A DNA stretch of 64,000 nt from NCBI GenBank assembly GCA_948567375.1, contig OX419759.1, forward strand, positions 45,598,593 through 45,662,592. The letters are read 5' to 3'. The notes beneath the pieces were generated by a model that was not told the DNA's origin, ran no database searches, and saw only the letters and a program-made list of their open reading frames with translations. The stretch is from Lunularia cruciata (taxonomy: Eukaryota > Streptophyta > Marchantiopsida > Lunulariales > Lunulariaceae). Positions 24,423-37,289 of the stretch are shown here, one piece after another. Numbering within the stretch: the stretch's first letter is position 1; each line of letters starts with the position of its first letter. A program made the translations under genes and the position numbers.

Positions 24423-26203
24423 GTAGCCTTAGTTGTTGCCATATATTCTGCATCTGTAGTAGAAAGAGCAACAATAGATTAGAGAGTAGACTTCCAACTT
24501 ACTGCACCACTAGTGTTGTAGACCTTCTCTTATCCAAGTCTCCTGCAAAATCTGAATCTACATACCCTATAATTTCTCCTTCTTGGTCCTTCTCCACATC
24601 AAAGAAAATGCTAATATTTATAGTCCTTTTCAAGTAACAAACTATCCACATCAAAATTTCTATATGTTGTTTCTCTAAATTTTCCATGTATATGCTCACC
24701 ATACTCAAAGCATGTGAGATGTCTGGTCTAGTGCAGACCGTAGCATAATTAAACTCCAAATAGCACTCATAAGGAATGTTTGACATTACTTTTCTCTTCT
24801 CCTTATTTGATTGTCATTGCTCTAGCTATATCCTTAAATGACTTGCCATTGGAGTGCTCACTGGTTTTGCATTCTCCATGCCAAAATGAGCAAGTAGCTT
24901 TTCCAAATGTCTCCTTTGAGATATCCATAACTTTCCTTTGCTCTTATCCTGGTGGATTTCAATCCCAAGCACCACCTTTGCAGAACATAAATCCTTCATA
25001 TCAAACTACTTACCAAGTTTTTCTTTCAATTTCTCCACCTTAACCATAACATCCATGGCAATCAACATATCATCCAAATATAGTACCAAAATGATTAAAT
25101 CAAATACTCTAGGTCCATGTAGCTTCTTGAGGTAAACTCAACACTCCAACTCACTTCTTTTATATCCATGCTTCAACATGAAAGCAGCAAATTTCATGTA
25201 CCAAAGTCTTGGACTTTGGTTTAGTCCATATAAAGACTTTTGTAACCTGCAAACTAGGTTTTCATTGCTTGGTACCACAAAACCTTCAGTTTGATGCATG
25301 TTAGTCTCTTCTACAATTCTCCATGTAAAAGTGAAATTGTAACACTAGTTGCTCCAACTCGGAGTTATGGAATGCAATTATTACTAACAATGCATAAATT
25401 GAAGAGATTTTTACCATTGGTGAAAAAATCTCATTGAAGTCAATATTTAGTTTTGGCTATAACCATTTGCTACAAGCCTTGCTTTGTATTGATCTTGCCC
25501 TGATTTGTAAATTCTTGCTTCTTCCAAAATATCCATCTCCAACCAATTGCCTTCTTTCCCATATGCAATTTTTCAAGTCTCTAAGTTTGGTTTGGCCAAA
25601 GATTTCATCTCCTTATCCATCGCATAGTCTCATTTTTTACACCCTTAATTGTCTCCATCATGTTAGTCTCATAAAAAATTACATTCCTACTCACAACAAG
25701 GCAATACCTTTTTGGAACCCATAATCTATATTTCTTTGTATCCATCTCATATCCCAATAATATACATTGTCTTTATTTGGGATCTAACTTTGTCCTTTAT
25801 TCTTATTGAAAATGAACATAAGTTATGCATCCAAACATCAAAATGAAGCATAATCAACATGCCAACCTGGCCATTTGTCCATAGGTAACTTACACTCAAT
25901 AGCGGTAGAAGGAGAAATGATCACCAAATGATAAGCCATATTGATAGCTTATGCCCAAAAGCTCTTCTCCAATCTGGTGTTGCTTAACATACTTCCCAAA
26001 ATCTCTAGGACTGTATGATTTTTCTGCTCTGCCACTCCACTTTTTTGAGGGGTACATGGTATGGTAAAGTAATGAATTATCAGTTCACTTTTACGATATC
26101 TACCAAAATCTCAAGGTTTATATTCTCCACCATTATCTGATCTCAAATACTTCACTTTCCTTCCATTTTTTAAAGATAGAGAGGACCTCTGATGTTTGCT
26201 TCA

Positions 26204-26244
26204 TGGTGTAGATCTATACTCTCCTAGAGTATAGATCTACACCA
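26204..26244. repeat. Perfect 19-bp palindrome, 3-nt loop, in copia integrase
   Basis: The arms 26204-26222 and 26226-26244 are exact reverse complements around cct. The related copia fragment near 50468-50510 has the left arm (one change) but unrelated sequence in place of the right arm. The palindrome is therefore a secondary change in this element. Confidence 0.93.
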
Positions 26245-26571
26245 AAGATACAAAATATAATGCTCTAGATTTTGAAGCTACAAGTGTAGGGCCCCAAACA
26301 TCAAAATGCACATAGTCTAAAATTCCCTTTGTGCAATGAACTCTTGTGGAAAAGCTTACCCTCCGTTGGTTTCTTGTTACACATTGCTCATAGAATTTTA
26401 ACTTACAGCTTCTAAGAGCCTTAAGAAGTTGGTGCTTGGACAATTCACTTAGACCTCTTTCACTCTTATGATGGAAACGGCGGTGCCATAAGTGAGTGAG
26501 ATCTTCTTTTTCATAAATAGTAATTTACACTCCTCTAGTAACCCTAAATCTCCAAACATAACTCATGAATC

Positions 26572-27219
26572 TCATAAAGAACCCCAACACAGCTCATAAA
26601 GATTTCCTATCTTCTTGCTCTTCATTGCAACCAATGCTCCCTTTTTTTCTTTGAGTATTCTATTTTCTGCTCCCCACCTCCAACTATTTGACTCCAAAGT
26701 ACCTAGTGATAAAAAATTCTTTCTTAACTCAGGAACATGCCTCACATCAGCAAGAATCCTCGCAACACCATCAAGCATCTTTAGGCATATTGTACCAATG
26801 CCAATAGCCTTACAAGCCATGTTGTTCCCCATTATCACAGATCCTCCATTGAATGGTTTGTATTCATGAAACCTCTCCTTATTTGGACACATATGGTTAG
26901 AGCAACTTGAGTCCAAAATCCATGATTCCTCAAATTGATCTTTGTCTTGGGTAACACATGGAACATCATTCATAAAACCAGATGACTCAGCAATACTTTC
27001 TTGATCAGAAAGGTGACCTTTATCCTTGTTTTTACAGTCCTTGAAATGTCCAACCTTCCCACAAAACCAACAGTTGCCTTTGAAACCTTTACTTCTAGCC
27101 TTGCATCTTAATTTTTCTCTTGATCTGATCTCTCTCTCTCTCTTGTCCTTCCTCCAATAAATAGAGCCTCTGGATTTTTCTTTTCTTGGTGTGATCTTTT
27201 TTCTCATCTCATTGGACAA
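26572..27219 (-). pseudogene. Copia gag C-terminus and protease fragment
   Basis: The longest open stretch of this copia element, 215 codons. Residues 50-66 hold the zinc knuckle CWFCGKVGHFKDC. The protease-like block WILDSSCSNHMCPNKERF lies near residues 100-117, and FNGGSVIMGNNMACKAIGIG resembles the flap and following strands. The catalytic Asp is present, but the Gly of DSG is Ser, which would be expected to disable it. The next frame on the - strand continues into the pre-integrase region. Confidence 0.8.
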
Positions 27220-27846
27220 TAATGCTGAACTGACCTCCTCAATGTTTATATCATCCTTACCAAATAGAAGAGTTTGTGACTAGATGCTCATATGATGGAG
27301 AAAGTGAAGTCAATAACAACAATGCACTATCTTCCTCTACTAACTTGACCTCTATGCTCATCAACTCAGAAATGATTTTGTTGAAAGCATTGAGGTGCTC
27401 TTTAATACTTTGACCTTACTTCATCCACAACATATTCAACAATTGTTGAAGATACAGTGTATTTGTCAATGACTTGGTTATATAAAGATTGTTAAGTGTG
27501 GCCCATAGTTTTGGTGTAGATTCCTCATTCTCAACATTATATAGCACTTCATCAACAAGGTTCAAACAAGAAGTGCTAATAGCTTTGAGATCTGCTTCTT
27601 TATCTTCCTCATCCTCATCATTTTTTCCTCATGTCCTTTTCTTAGTGCTCTATGCAGTCCTTGTTGGACAAGAAGGTTCTCATCTTTGGTTGGCCAAGTC
27701 CAAAATTGTTTTTTCCATCAAACTTCTGAATTCCAAATTTAGCGTTTGATATTGATATCACCCCTGCCATTGCTTTGCTGTGGAATTGCTTGTTGACCCA
27801 CTTCAATGCACCCTCAGATCTCAAGATCCTCTTCTGGACCAACTAA

Positions 27847-27858
27847 GCTCTGATACCA
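27847..27858 (-). other. Copia primer-binding site
   Basis: TGGTATCAGAGC on the - strand is complementary to the 3' end of plant initiator tRNA-Met. It lies two bases inside the LTR end (CTAACA), the standard layout for plant copia elements. Confidence 0.9.
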
Positions 27859-28026
27859 ATTGTTAGAAAATACAATCATGATAACCTCTTGCAATAGCAC
27901 ATCATAAACCAAATTAAGCAAATAATTAAGGGCAACAGGAATAACTTGGTTCTCTTCTTGTCCTAGGACCTACCTCCATTGCTAAAATAGGCTCACCCAA
28001 CCCTTTATTACTTGCTGTGTGTACAC

Positions 28027-28059
<33 letters not shown>

Positions 28060-28062
28060 TAG
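28027..28062. repeat. Compound microsatellite (AT)n(AG)n
   Basis: A TA run passes into a GA run in the presumed LTR region of the copia element. A similar AT-to-AG transition occurs at 53740-53800. Confidence 0.95.
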
Positions 28063-28420
28063 TTCCTCATCACTTTCATTTGGCTGAACTCTTGAATACT
28101 GTAATACTGGACCACTCATGGTATCTAGCCACTTTAATACTTTGCCATAGTAGTGACTGAATATATCAAGATAAGGGCCTGTCCCGCACCTTGTTGTTTC
28201 ATCATTTATGTTTGCTCCTGATTGTGATAGTCTTCAATAATCTGTCAAGTCACTAATAACAAGCCAAACATAATAATCTATTTCTAAGGAAATTGTGCAA
28301 TATTATACATGCACTTATCCATTTCAAAATGTATCAATTTCTTTGAGACTTCTTTAGTTGGAACCTGATCCCCCACAGGAAGTGCTATTGAGCCTTTAGT
28401 ATCTCAATATAGTGCTCATT
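28063..28420. other. Spacer between copia element and block B copy 2
   Basis: AT-rich, without a recognisable gene. It probably includes the rest of the copia LTR, but no matching terminal CA end or second LTR was found. Confidence 0.3.
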
Positions 28421-28600
28421 TGGTGTTAGATGATGAATGATCGGTGCTGACCACTCGGAGACAGATAGAAGTAAACCAATGAAGCTAAAATGCTGTCTGA
28501 TTAGCAGATCTTTCGTTCTCTCGCAGAACAACAACTTACACTCACAATTTATAGATCCCAAAATTGATGTACCCACTTCCAGAATCAACACGTGGCAATC
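28421..28600 (-). promoter_or_regulatory. Orphan promoter and 5' leader of the thaumatin-like gene
   Basis: From ggtgttagatgatgaatg onwards this stretch is collinear with 43968-44150, the region upstream of the thaumatin-like start. It includes the TATA-like ctataaa (28548-28554 on -). The break falls a few bases upstream of where the ATG would be, and no coding sequence follows on its left. It is a promoter without its gene. Confidence 0.75.
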
Positions 28601-31540
28601 TTTGGTTTATTGACTGACTTTTGACGGCACTATTGTTCGTGCTTTGCTCGCACTACTCTTCGGGCCCGACTTTCTTCAGGACATCCCCGACTCTCAACGC
28701 TGACGCCTTTGGGACCATCGATTCCGTTCTTTTTACGCCTGCATATGCAGGTCCCGAGGTTTGACCAGTAGTGAAACATTTTCAGGGGATTTGAAGAAGT
28801 TCAATCAGGAATATGTGAGGGCTGCAAAGTTCGTGAAGGCAAATATGGATGTCATTGTTCAATAATTTTGTAAATAAAATTTAACACATCTGTTATATTA
28901 TAATCGAAAAAGATTATACTTTGGCCCATTGCATTTCAGATGGAGCGCCAGCATTCGTGTTTGATACTACGCACTACCGAAAGACACATATCAAATCAGA
29001 AAGTCAAGGTAGAACGAATACAAAGCACCGCGTTACAGGACCGAGCATTTGGCCGATTCAGGTCGCTGAAACGCGATATGAAAGGGCCGGATACTACGCT
29101 GCGGAGTCTAGCATCCCAAATTCACATAGTAAACTTCATGTATATCTTTTTATTTATTATATTTCCACATACATAGTTTTATCTCACCCTTGTACGGCTT
29201 GATGGGGTTTCATGGTATCTACGCGATCCGCCCTTCTCTGTTTATATTCACTATTTAATATCCGTGAGCCGAATGGATTAGAGGATTACACGAGAATAAA
29301 GTAGTGACGTGATGACAGCAGAAGCGACACAGATATCGATGGCTCTACTTGTTATGGGACACGAATTGGAAAGCTTCACTGATAAATATTGGTTTGGAAC
29401 GAGTGTACCTGCCTCAAGTCAAAAGGTTTTTACACCGGGTCCAACGCGGTCGACATTTATATCATCAGAATCATCATGCTGAAATTCGATGAAGTCACAG
29501 TCTGTTTTATATGATATCCATGATCAAAGGATGAATTTGATGTACATCAATGTGCTCCAGTCCATTTCCACTGTATATACATAAACCACTCAGAACTTAT
29601 CGAAGTCATTGGTTAAGTATAGGACGGCCTACGTAGTAAGCCGGCCATCACATACATATAGATCAGATTAGACATATGTACTGGAGCTTCATACAATGCT
29701 GTAGTATACGGGTGCTGAAAAACGTGATTATGTATCAGCGCATGCAACGATCGTGGATGATCTAGAGATTATGACATCTTTGCAGCCCTGGACAACAGTG
29801 GCGTTGGTCCTATCAGATCGGCTAACAGCTTTACAGGTGACATCTTTAGTCTGCCATTTGTGAATGTCATCACCATCAGCCTCCAGAAATACCGTTCTAG
29901 CTAGACAATCGTTTCTAGGACAGTCTGCATGATCATTTCAAACGTATGCTTTGGTGAACGACCTTTTGTTAGATTGTTCAATGTTCTTTCGAAGTGCAGA
30001 TGGAATGCATGATCATTGTTGATTTTACAGGTAAAGAGTTTCTAGATCATGGCCTACGGCGAGTTACGCTGATCAATCAAGACTCTAGCTTGAGATTGAT
30101 ATATACGTTCAAATAAGGAAAGGTGCTAGGGAGAAAACCGACATCCATACCAGACGGTGTGGAGAGCTTCTTCAGATACGTGGTTTTCTACAAAGTGGAT
30201 CTGCAACAAATTGTATAGATCGTAACGGTATCGGGATGATACGATTATATTATGCATACCCAAACATAAGGGTCTGGAATTCGCAAAAAATGGTTGTCAC
30301 GTATCAATACATGATCGTACAAAATTTCCACAAGCTCCAATTGCCCGTGTGGGCCAAGAGATAGAACGCAAAATGCCACATCAGCGAGGATCTCATATCA
30401 AATTTGTGAAAGCGATAACGTGATAAATATTGAAGTCCACTCTACTGTTGAAGAACGTGATATTCTTCTGTAGTTCCTGGTTTTCGGAGGTTTATGCATG
30501 ATCCACCGGCCGGTCCGCATAACGGAGTCTCCGCTGGTTTTGAAGAGCCAATCTACTTATCAAGGAAGAAATGAGTAACAAACTTATCTGTAAATGCTAT
30601 CGGTGTTAAGTTTTAATGTGTAAGGTTCCATGTTGATATGGAAATCTGTGAAGTCTGAACTTTGGGACATTCATTGTACGTTCTCATGAGATTGGGTTCG
30701 ATTTCAGACTAACCAGCATCAGTGTCAATCTCAGTTGTTCAGCTGATGTAGTTCTCAGTCCAAATCGACGGTTTGTCCCAAACGTCTACTCAAACGAAAC
30801 AACCTGATGGTAACGGTTTGCAACGTGATCAGATCGTAACAAGAGATAAAGAACAAAATTTGAATCAGAATAGGACCTCTACCATAGAGTCTACAAAGGA
30901 TCCAATAAATACCCCATCCTCATATGGACTGACGTACTCTGTCAGAGAATTCAAGCGGACCTTCACGAACACACCCAATATGAGTATCGGCGTTCATCAT
31001 CCCCAAAGTGAAGATGCGGGCCCTTGAACCATGAAGCTCGATTCCCATGGTGCAAATCTATCGTTGCGCGGCATCGCACATCCGTTTCTTCGGCAGTCGC
31101 CGTAGCCGAAATTCATATTTTGGCAAATGGGAATATAAACGAGAATACAACCCGTTGATCCCCGGTCGGTAACATGACAAGACGAAAGGAGCATTCAAAA
31201 CAAAATCTTCATTTCTCGTAACTGGGTCAATAACCGTTAGCACCTTTCACAAGGGAAGTGCCTTCAAGTTGAAGATCGATGAAAAAGATGACGGCATTGA
31301 AAGGTCCTGAAGCTCGTGAATATAGTTGAATTATAGTTGAATAGTTGAATTATGAAAATCAAGGATCAAATTGTTGCCATTGCGTATTTATATTTTTAGA
31401 CTATCAATTAGAGTAAGTTTTAATTTTTATCGTGAGAGACATTCTAATTTCAAGCCTCATTGCAACTGAATGTCTTTATGCCAAGTTTCATATTTTTACA
31501 TGAAGTAATACTCTCAACCACGCTTCGACCTTGAGAAAAG
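28560..31540. repeat. Block B, copy 2
   Basis: This block is full length relative to copy 1. Private changes include a one-base loss in gggccc at 31018-31023, which breaks the 5285-5638 frame of copy 1, and a local expansion of atagttgaat at 31321-31350. Confidence 0.85.
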
Positions 31541-32214
31541 TCCCTTTTTCTGTTTTCAAATATCAGTTGTTACATCATTTGGAATTTAGAGCAAAGAAGG
31601 ATGTATGGATTGTCTTTTGATAGAAATTTCAAAAACTATACACTAGATTTCTTAAGGTTCCAGGTTGAAAGTAAGAATCACGAATCACGAAGTAAGAATC
31701 ACGAATCCATACAATTCATGATGGAAAAGGAAGAGATCAAAAGAGAGTAGAGCGTCAAATAAGGGTTACCCTAATCGACACTCGTCTCAAGTGCAGTCAC
31801 CCTATTTTATTGCCTCAAGAAAAAGAGTACAAAACTAGAACGAGTTGAGGTTGTTCTTCCCACGTGGAAGTAAATCTCAAATGGAATTGGATCAAACCTC
31901 TTAAATCTCAAACGTGAGGACTGCTTAAGGCTTGAGTAGTAACCCAGCCTTCATATTCACTTAACCCAATAACCCAAACGGCCTCCAAATTCCTCCAAGG
32001 CACACCTTGGCAAAGAGTATCTACTCAAAGGGAGTTGCACCTTGAATCTGATACATGGATTGGTGACATGTTAGTGAACTCCACCCCTTTCAATTTCCCC
32101 TAGATGACCACATTGTCTACCATAGAGGGGGGCTGACCATTCTTTGAGGCCTAATTCAGCCATTTAGGCCTCCCAAATTGGCTTTGAAGTTTCTAGTATG
32201 TTTTAGACCTCTGC
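31541..32214. repeat. B-to-C spacer shared with copy 3
   Basis: This spacer matches 46490-47150 and is missing from copy 1, where 5985 jumps directly to the gypsy flank. A tandem gain of gtaagaatcacgaatc is seen at 31670-31705. No gene is visible. Confidence 0.7.
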
Positions 32215-34850
32215 ACTATTACTGAAAGCACAATTTTGGCAACATGTCTATATGATCCATTTAGACCATCATATAAAATATCCTTCAAAATATTACCATG
32301 ACAATTTCCACCTCTAAATAATAGCTAATGGTATTACATGAAAGGTGGAGAAGCAATAAGAAGAAGAAGAAGTCTTCACAAAGGTTACTATTTTTCATTC
32401 ATTTGAGTTCCTCTAGTAGTTTCTCTTTTTCAAGGTCATCTTCATCTTAAGATGAGTGGGAGCACCAAAGAGAGAAAAAAGGATGAGGAAGAAATAAACT
32501 CATGGTAGCTCCAAAGGCTTTTGAGAAAATGGACAATAAGTTGGAGGAGCTCATAAAAGATTGCTTACTTTAAAGTCTAACATAGTTTGTGGAAATGAAT
32601 GAATTAGATTACCTTCATACTCATCTATATAAATTTGGTGTAGTACCTGCAGTATAATAGGCCATGCCAATACTAAGTGTTTAACAACTCTGCCACCATA
32701 TCTTGTATAAAAGATTGATTAGGTTCTTGTTTGAGAAACACAAGAATATCTTGTGGAAAAAGAGGAATCAATGTTTATGGTTCAAAAGGTTCCTAGTACT
32801 ATTTCCTATTTAACATGTCTCATTAAGGTATGTGCCAAGAGAGTAATGCTAGTGTTTTTCCATGTTGAAGGATCATACCACCAAGATGAATTTGAATCAT
32901 AAAGCCTATTCCAATTTTAGAGCTCTTAGGCATTGTGCACCGAAGTGAATGGAACCCAAAAGCAAACTTGTTATATAAATCTATGTTTGAATTGTAAAGC
33001 ACTATAGCAAGTTGTTCCTAACTATCCTCAACCACCACCATGAAGACACTAGGTTTGGTTTGTTCATATGTCATCGTCAACAAAGGTGGATACAACATGC
33101 ATTGTGTAACTATTGAAAAAATTTGATCTACACCAATTGCATTAATTGAGAGAGGGATTTTATTTGACCAAGAGAATCAGCATGTCCAGACAAGGTCAAG
33201 AAAGAATACAGAAAAAGTATTATTCTGTTCAGATTCTTCCTCATCTTCAAAACCAAAGGTTTGACAATGAGAGAAAAAAGACATATTCTTAAAGAAAAAG
33301 AATAATATCAAGGCAAAGATTAACTAAATCATACTTAAAGATGCCAAAAATCAAATCACAAACACTTTTCAGAAACTAGAGCCACCAGATCATCTCAACC
33401 TTGTTTCCTTGCAAATATTCAAGGAAAATTGAAATGCTCTCGCAGGAGAAGACAAGTAGAGCATTGACCAAGAAATTGGCTACAAGTATGTCTCCAAAAG
33501 GGCTCCCACCCATTACAATTCTCAAATAAAAAACAGTTTTGTTGAGTTCTATGCCAAGGGTAGTGATCCCAAAGGTGGGTAGCTCAAAGGACGAAGAAAA
33601 GGTGGAGAAGAACCAAAGACCATCATATATTTACCAAGGGTTCTAAAATATAATGTCGTTGTTGATTAAGCTTCCACAAAGCTAAATGTCTCCTTTAAGC
33701 AATTTCAAGAGTTGTACAAAAAATAACTCACTTTTGCTCTCAAATGAACCAAGTGTGCAAGGAGGAAGGAGTTACCTACTGCTTATTAAAAAGAGTAAGA
33801 CTTGCATTCACCATAAATCAAAGTGGAGATTTCAAGTCGTGTCATAAAATTGGTTAGTATTGATGTGGGATCAATTTTTAATGCAATGATAGAAGATTTT
33901 ACTCATGATTCTTGGAATTGAAATTGATTCCTTGCATCTCACATTTTGTGGATCAAACCCTAAGCAGATGTTTAGGACAACTCTCCAATATAGTAACCAC
34001 TATTGGTGGAGTTCCCTTTAGGTTGAGCTATGTTGTTCTTTGGCTGGTCATGAAGATAGGGTATCCATTACTAATTGGACACCTTGGTTACATGGTGCTC
34101 ATATGAGCACAATTGATACTAGCACAAGCTACGGTATGAAGTTCCTTGGAAATCAAACCAAAATTTTATCATGGTGTCTTGGAAGACAATACCACATATT
34201 GGGAAAATGTAGTTGTCTAAAGAAGGATACATGCCTATCTTTTGATCTGTCTTTGCAAGAAGATACTAGAACCATTTTTTGAGTGTTATGAGATAGAGGA
34301 AGATGAGCTAGAAGGGAGTTGCAAAGCTGAAGACAGTGTTGTCTACAAAGATGAACAATGGCAAAATTTGGTTATGTTAGGAATGAGCATATGAGTCATG
34401 TGAAGGGTATTATAAATCCTAACAAGTTCCAAGACCTATTCCTAGAGGAAACAAAGGTCTTGAAGATTTCAAAGGATGTGTATTTGGATGAATACAAAGA
34501 CTATGGATCTATGTGGAATACCAAAGACATCATTCCTTGAAAAACTGAATTAGAGTATATATCACGCTTTTTTTAAATTAGATGCATTCACAAGAAGCAT
34601 CATCATCCCCTACCATTTACAAATGTTATTCTTGATCAAGTGATCGGTTATGCTTTTTATAACTTCTTGGATGGCTTTTCAAGATACAATCAAGTATTTG
34701 TTCATGAAGAAAGTAAGAAAAAAATCACCTTGACAACTGATTGAGGTATGTATGCATAAAATTATATGTCACTTGGCCTTTGTAACACACCTACAACCTC
34801 CCAATACAGGACCAATATGATATAAAAAGACTAGCTTGGATCACCAAGTT
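32215..34850 (+). mobile_element. Ty3-gypsy remnant (block C, copy 2)
   Basis: This element is collinear with 6003-8640. Its protease-RT linker is easier to read here (GYPLLIGHLGYMVLI and TPWLHGAHMSTIDTS in neighbouring frames, 33912-34282). RT begins at about 34598 (HHHPLPF), with FLDGFSRYNQ and then SLGLCN where copy 1 has PFGLCN. It carries the same in-frame stop before GMYA as copy 1. It is also truncated after this point and is inactive. Confidence 0.8.
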
Positions 34851-34984
34851 AGCATGGGTTGTAATAATTGTAGTAATTGTAGTAAGGTTGTTCTCATAAT
34901 TTGCCTTTCTCTCTTTGGGAACACAACAAGGTGCCTATTTGTGGAGCCTATAGATCAAAGGTTATAGATAAATCTGTCCTACTA

Positions 34985-36275
34985 GTTTGAGCATGCATGG
35001 AATACAACCAAGAGAACTCTTCACTATAGGTTTTGTTATTCTTGCTATCAAGTAGGGTAGTAATGGGCAACCTAACTAATTCTCATAGCATGCACTCCTA
35101 GTCTATTGGTCATCACCCTAGCATTAGAAAGGAGAAATAAATAGCATTCTTACAAGGGAAGAACCTAAGTGCAATGCCCCCATACCAATCCAACCAACTA
35201 GGTGTACAAACAAGCATGCAAGCATAGAGAATATCCAATCACAAGAATTCAACAAGAACTGTCCTTGCTTTTGTTGGAAATGAGGTTCAAAGCCTTCATT
35301 TTGTGTTTTTGAGCCAATTTCAACTTGTACTCCAAGCTTCCTCCTATCTATATTTTAAATTTCAACCAACATCTCACTTTTGATAGCTCCAACTTCAATT
35401 GACCAGATCTGATTTGAGATAGATAAAAAACCGTAACATTTCTTTAGCTTAACACTATAAACAATTTTTCTACTCTCCAGCCCTTTTAATACATCATGAA
35501 ATGTTTCACATAGCTCTCCAAATTTTTTATCTTGTGGTCCTTGGTATGAATTTTACCCCCCTTGATTCAAACTTTGATATCTCTCAAAAGATTTACTCAA
35601 ATTACTCAATTTCAGTCTCCAAACTATAGCCTATTCACTCCTCTATCCAGCCATAGTCTGTTCTCCTTGACTGCCCTCCCCAAACTCCTCTGGTCCTTCA
35701 AAGATCCATACTTCCCCTCTTGTACCCAATTTGTTGCAATTTTGTTATTTAGTTCTTTCACTTTTTGACAAATGTGCCCCACAACTCCATCTTGAAGGTC
35801 ATGAGAGAAATTAGATTATACTTCATCTCTAAAAGTACATAGAATGTCAAATACTAGATTAACTCATAAGTAAACACTAGAAGGAAGACAAGATCCAAGT
35901 TTTCATCATCTACTCCATGAATACCAACTGGAAACATGCCACCATCCAATCTCCTGAGCCATCACGATGCAGAATCTGAAATCTGATGAAAAAGGATTTG
36001 GGACAGGCACATCGGGTCCATGGTACATCTCTTGCTCAAATTCTTCCTCTCACACTCTAATGCTCTCTCTTTGCTACAACTCTCAACATCCTCCTCTCGC
36101 TCTAGATTCATCAAACTAAAATATATCTCCCTCTCTCCACTCTCCACCATCTATATACACAAGATCACTCAAAGAGGACAAGACCATAATCCATGTGGCC
36201 AATCTTGTACATATATATTGATTGTTCACATGGCAATAACTCATCCATAAGATCTGTCATACAACCTATTCAATC
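34985..36275. repeat. Block R, copy 2
   Basis: This block matches 8770-10685 but lacks an internal stretch of about 670 bp: at 35365 it jumps from the phrase at 9130 to that at 9797. Collinearity ends at catacaac, and unrelated sequence follows. Confidence 0.8.
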
Positions 36276-37289
36276 TTCATGGAGATAAACTACACTAGTT
36301 TACTTTTTTATGGGTTATAAAAACCACAACACTATAGCCTGCATTGTGCTTAGATTTTTTTTCATTAAAAGAGTTATTCATCTGTCCTTGGTGATATAGG
36401 AAGTGATGACTAGAAACCAAGACTGCATGTGTGATGGTAGGTTAAGTTGCACTTTCCCTACCCAATACAAAAGGAATTTTGGTAAATTGATGTCAAAGTT
36501 CTTGACAGTTTGGATTGCAAGTTTGTACAATCATCCATGATAGTTTGGATACAATCTCCTACAAAGACCCCATAGTTAGTTAGTCAAGGTATTCCCATAA
36601 AGAAGAGTGTAATACAACAATGTTCTTACAAAGACTAACTTTTTGGACAAAGATCTTTTTGGGAAGACATGAGCCAAGGGGAGGATAGAACATACATCTT
36701 TGGAAAATATTGTGAGTTTTTGTTAACAACAAATTAACATCTTCAGATTGAGTCATCACTATCAAGATAATCCGTTGGGAAGGATTGTAACTTTGTTGTT
36801 GATAACAAATTTGTATTTTCAAATTGAATTATTATTGAATTATTATTGAATGATTTTCTTCTATATGACTGTCAATTTAGTTTTATTTTTTCTGAAATAG
36901 AATTTTGTGGTAATATTATTTTCTTTTGGAATTATTTTCTACACACTGAGTTAAATATCAAATAATAAAGAACTATATTACTATTCACTTACATGTCTTC
37001 ACAATTTTCCGTCTAGGAAACCAAAAGTTTCATATAATAAAAGAAAATCTGGTTGAATTGTCATGGCGCCAAAAAGGCATGGCGAGCTGCTTGACTTTTA
37101 CAAATAACTTCACTTTCAGTATCTCGAGTATTTCATAAAAAGCTTTGGACTGTAGCTCATAGCATTCTCTGCTTGCACTCCATGATGATATTTCAATGTG
37201 ACAGCTTCGACATATGTATTTGATGTGGGAGAAGATAAAGGGGCCAAAGCATAAAAGAGACTATAGTCTAAACTAAGTCTTCCAGCTAT
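36276..37289. other. AT-rich intergenic, no gene seen
   Basis: Unique AT-rich sequence with a small attattgaatt tandem at 36825-36850. A minus frame runs from the copia fragment into it (37116-37290), but that is readthrough past the element. Confidence 0.4.

Larger units (their letters stand above)
24423..28060 (-). mobile_element. Ty1-copia retrotransposon, truncated
   Basis: Reading right to left on the - strand, the first part is a probable LTR edge (TGTTAG at 27861) and an initiator-tRNA-Met primer-binding site (TGGTATCAGAGC, 27847-27858). Gag follows (27842 down; FGIQKFDGKNNFGL, SLSPSYEHLV), then a CCHC knuckle (CWFCGKVGHFKDC near 27060) and protease (WILDSSCSNHM near 26920). Next come the pre-integrase and integrase start (HCTKG, DVWGP), RT fragments at about 24850-25700 and RNase H (YVDSDFAGDLDKRRSTT near 24560, then ALSTTDAEYMA near 24440). 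Frameshifts and stops break every domain. The knuckle lacks one spacer residue, and the protease has DSSC for the usual D-S/T-G-C. The 3' LTR is missing, because block E follows directly after RNase H. It is inactive. Confidence 0.88.

Noticed and set aside
24113-24442. 109-codon minus frame
   Set aside because: It joins the copia RNase H end (DAEYMA region) to block E and is readthrough across a junction, not a gene.
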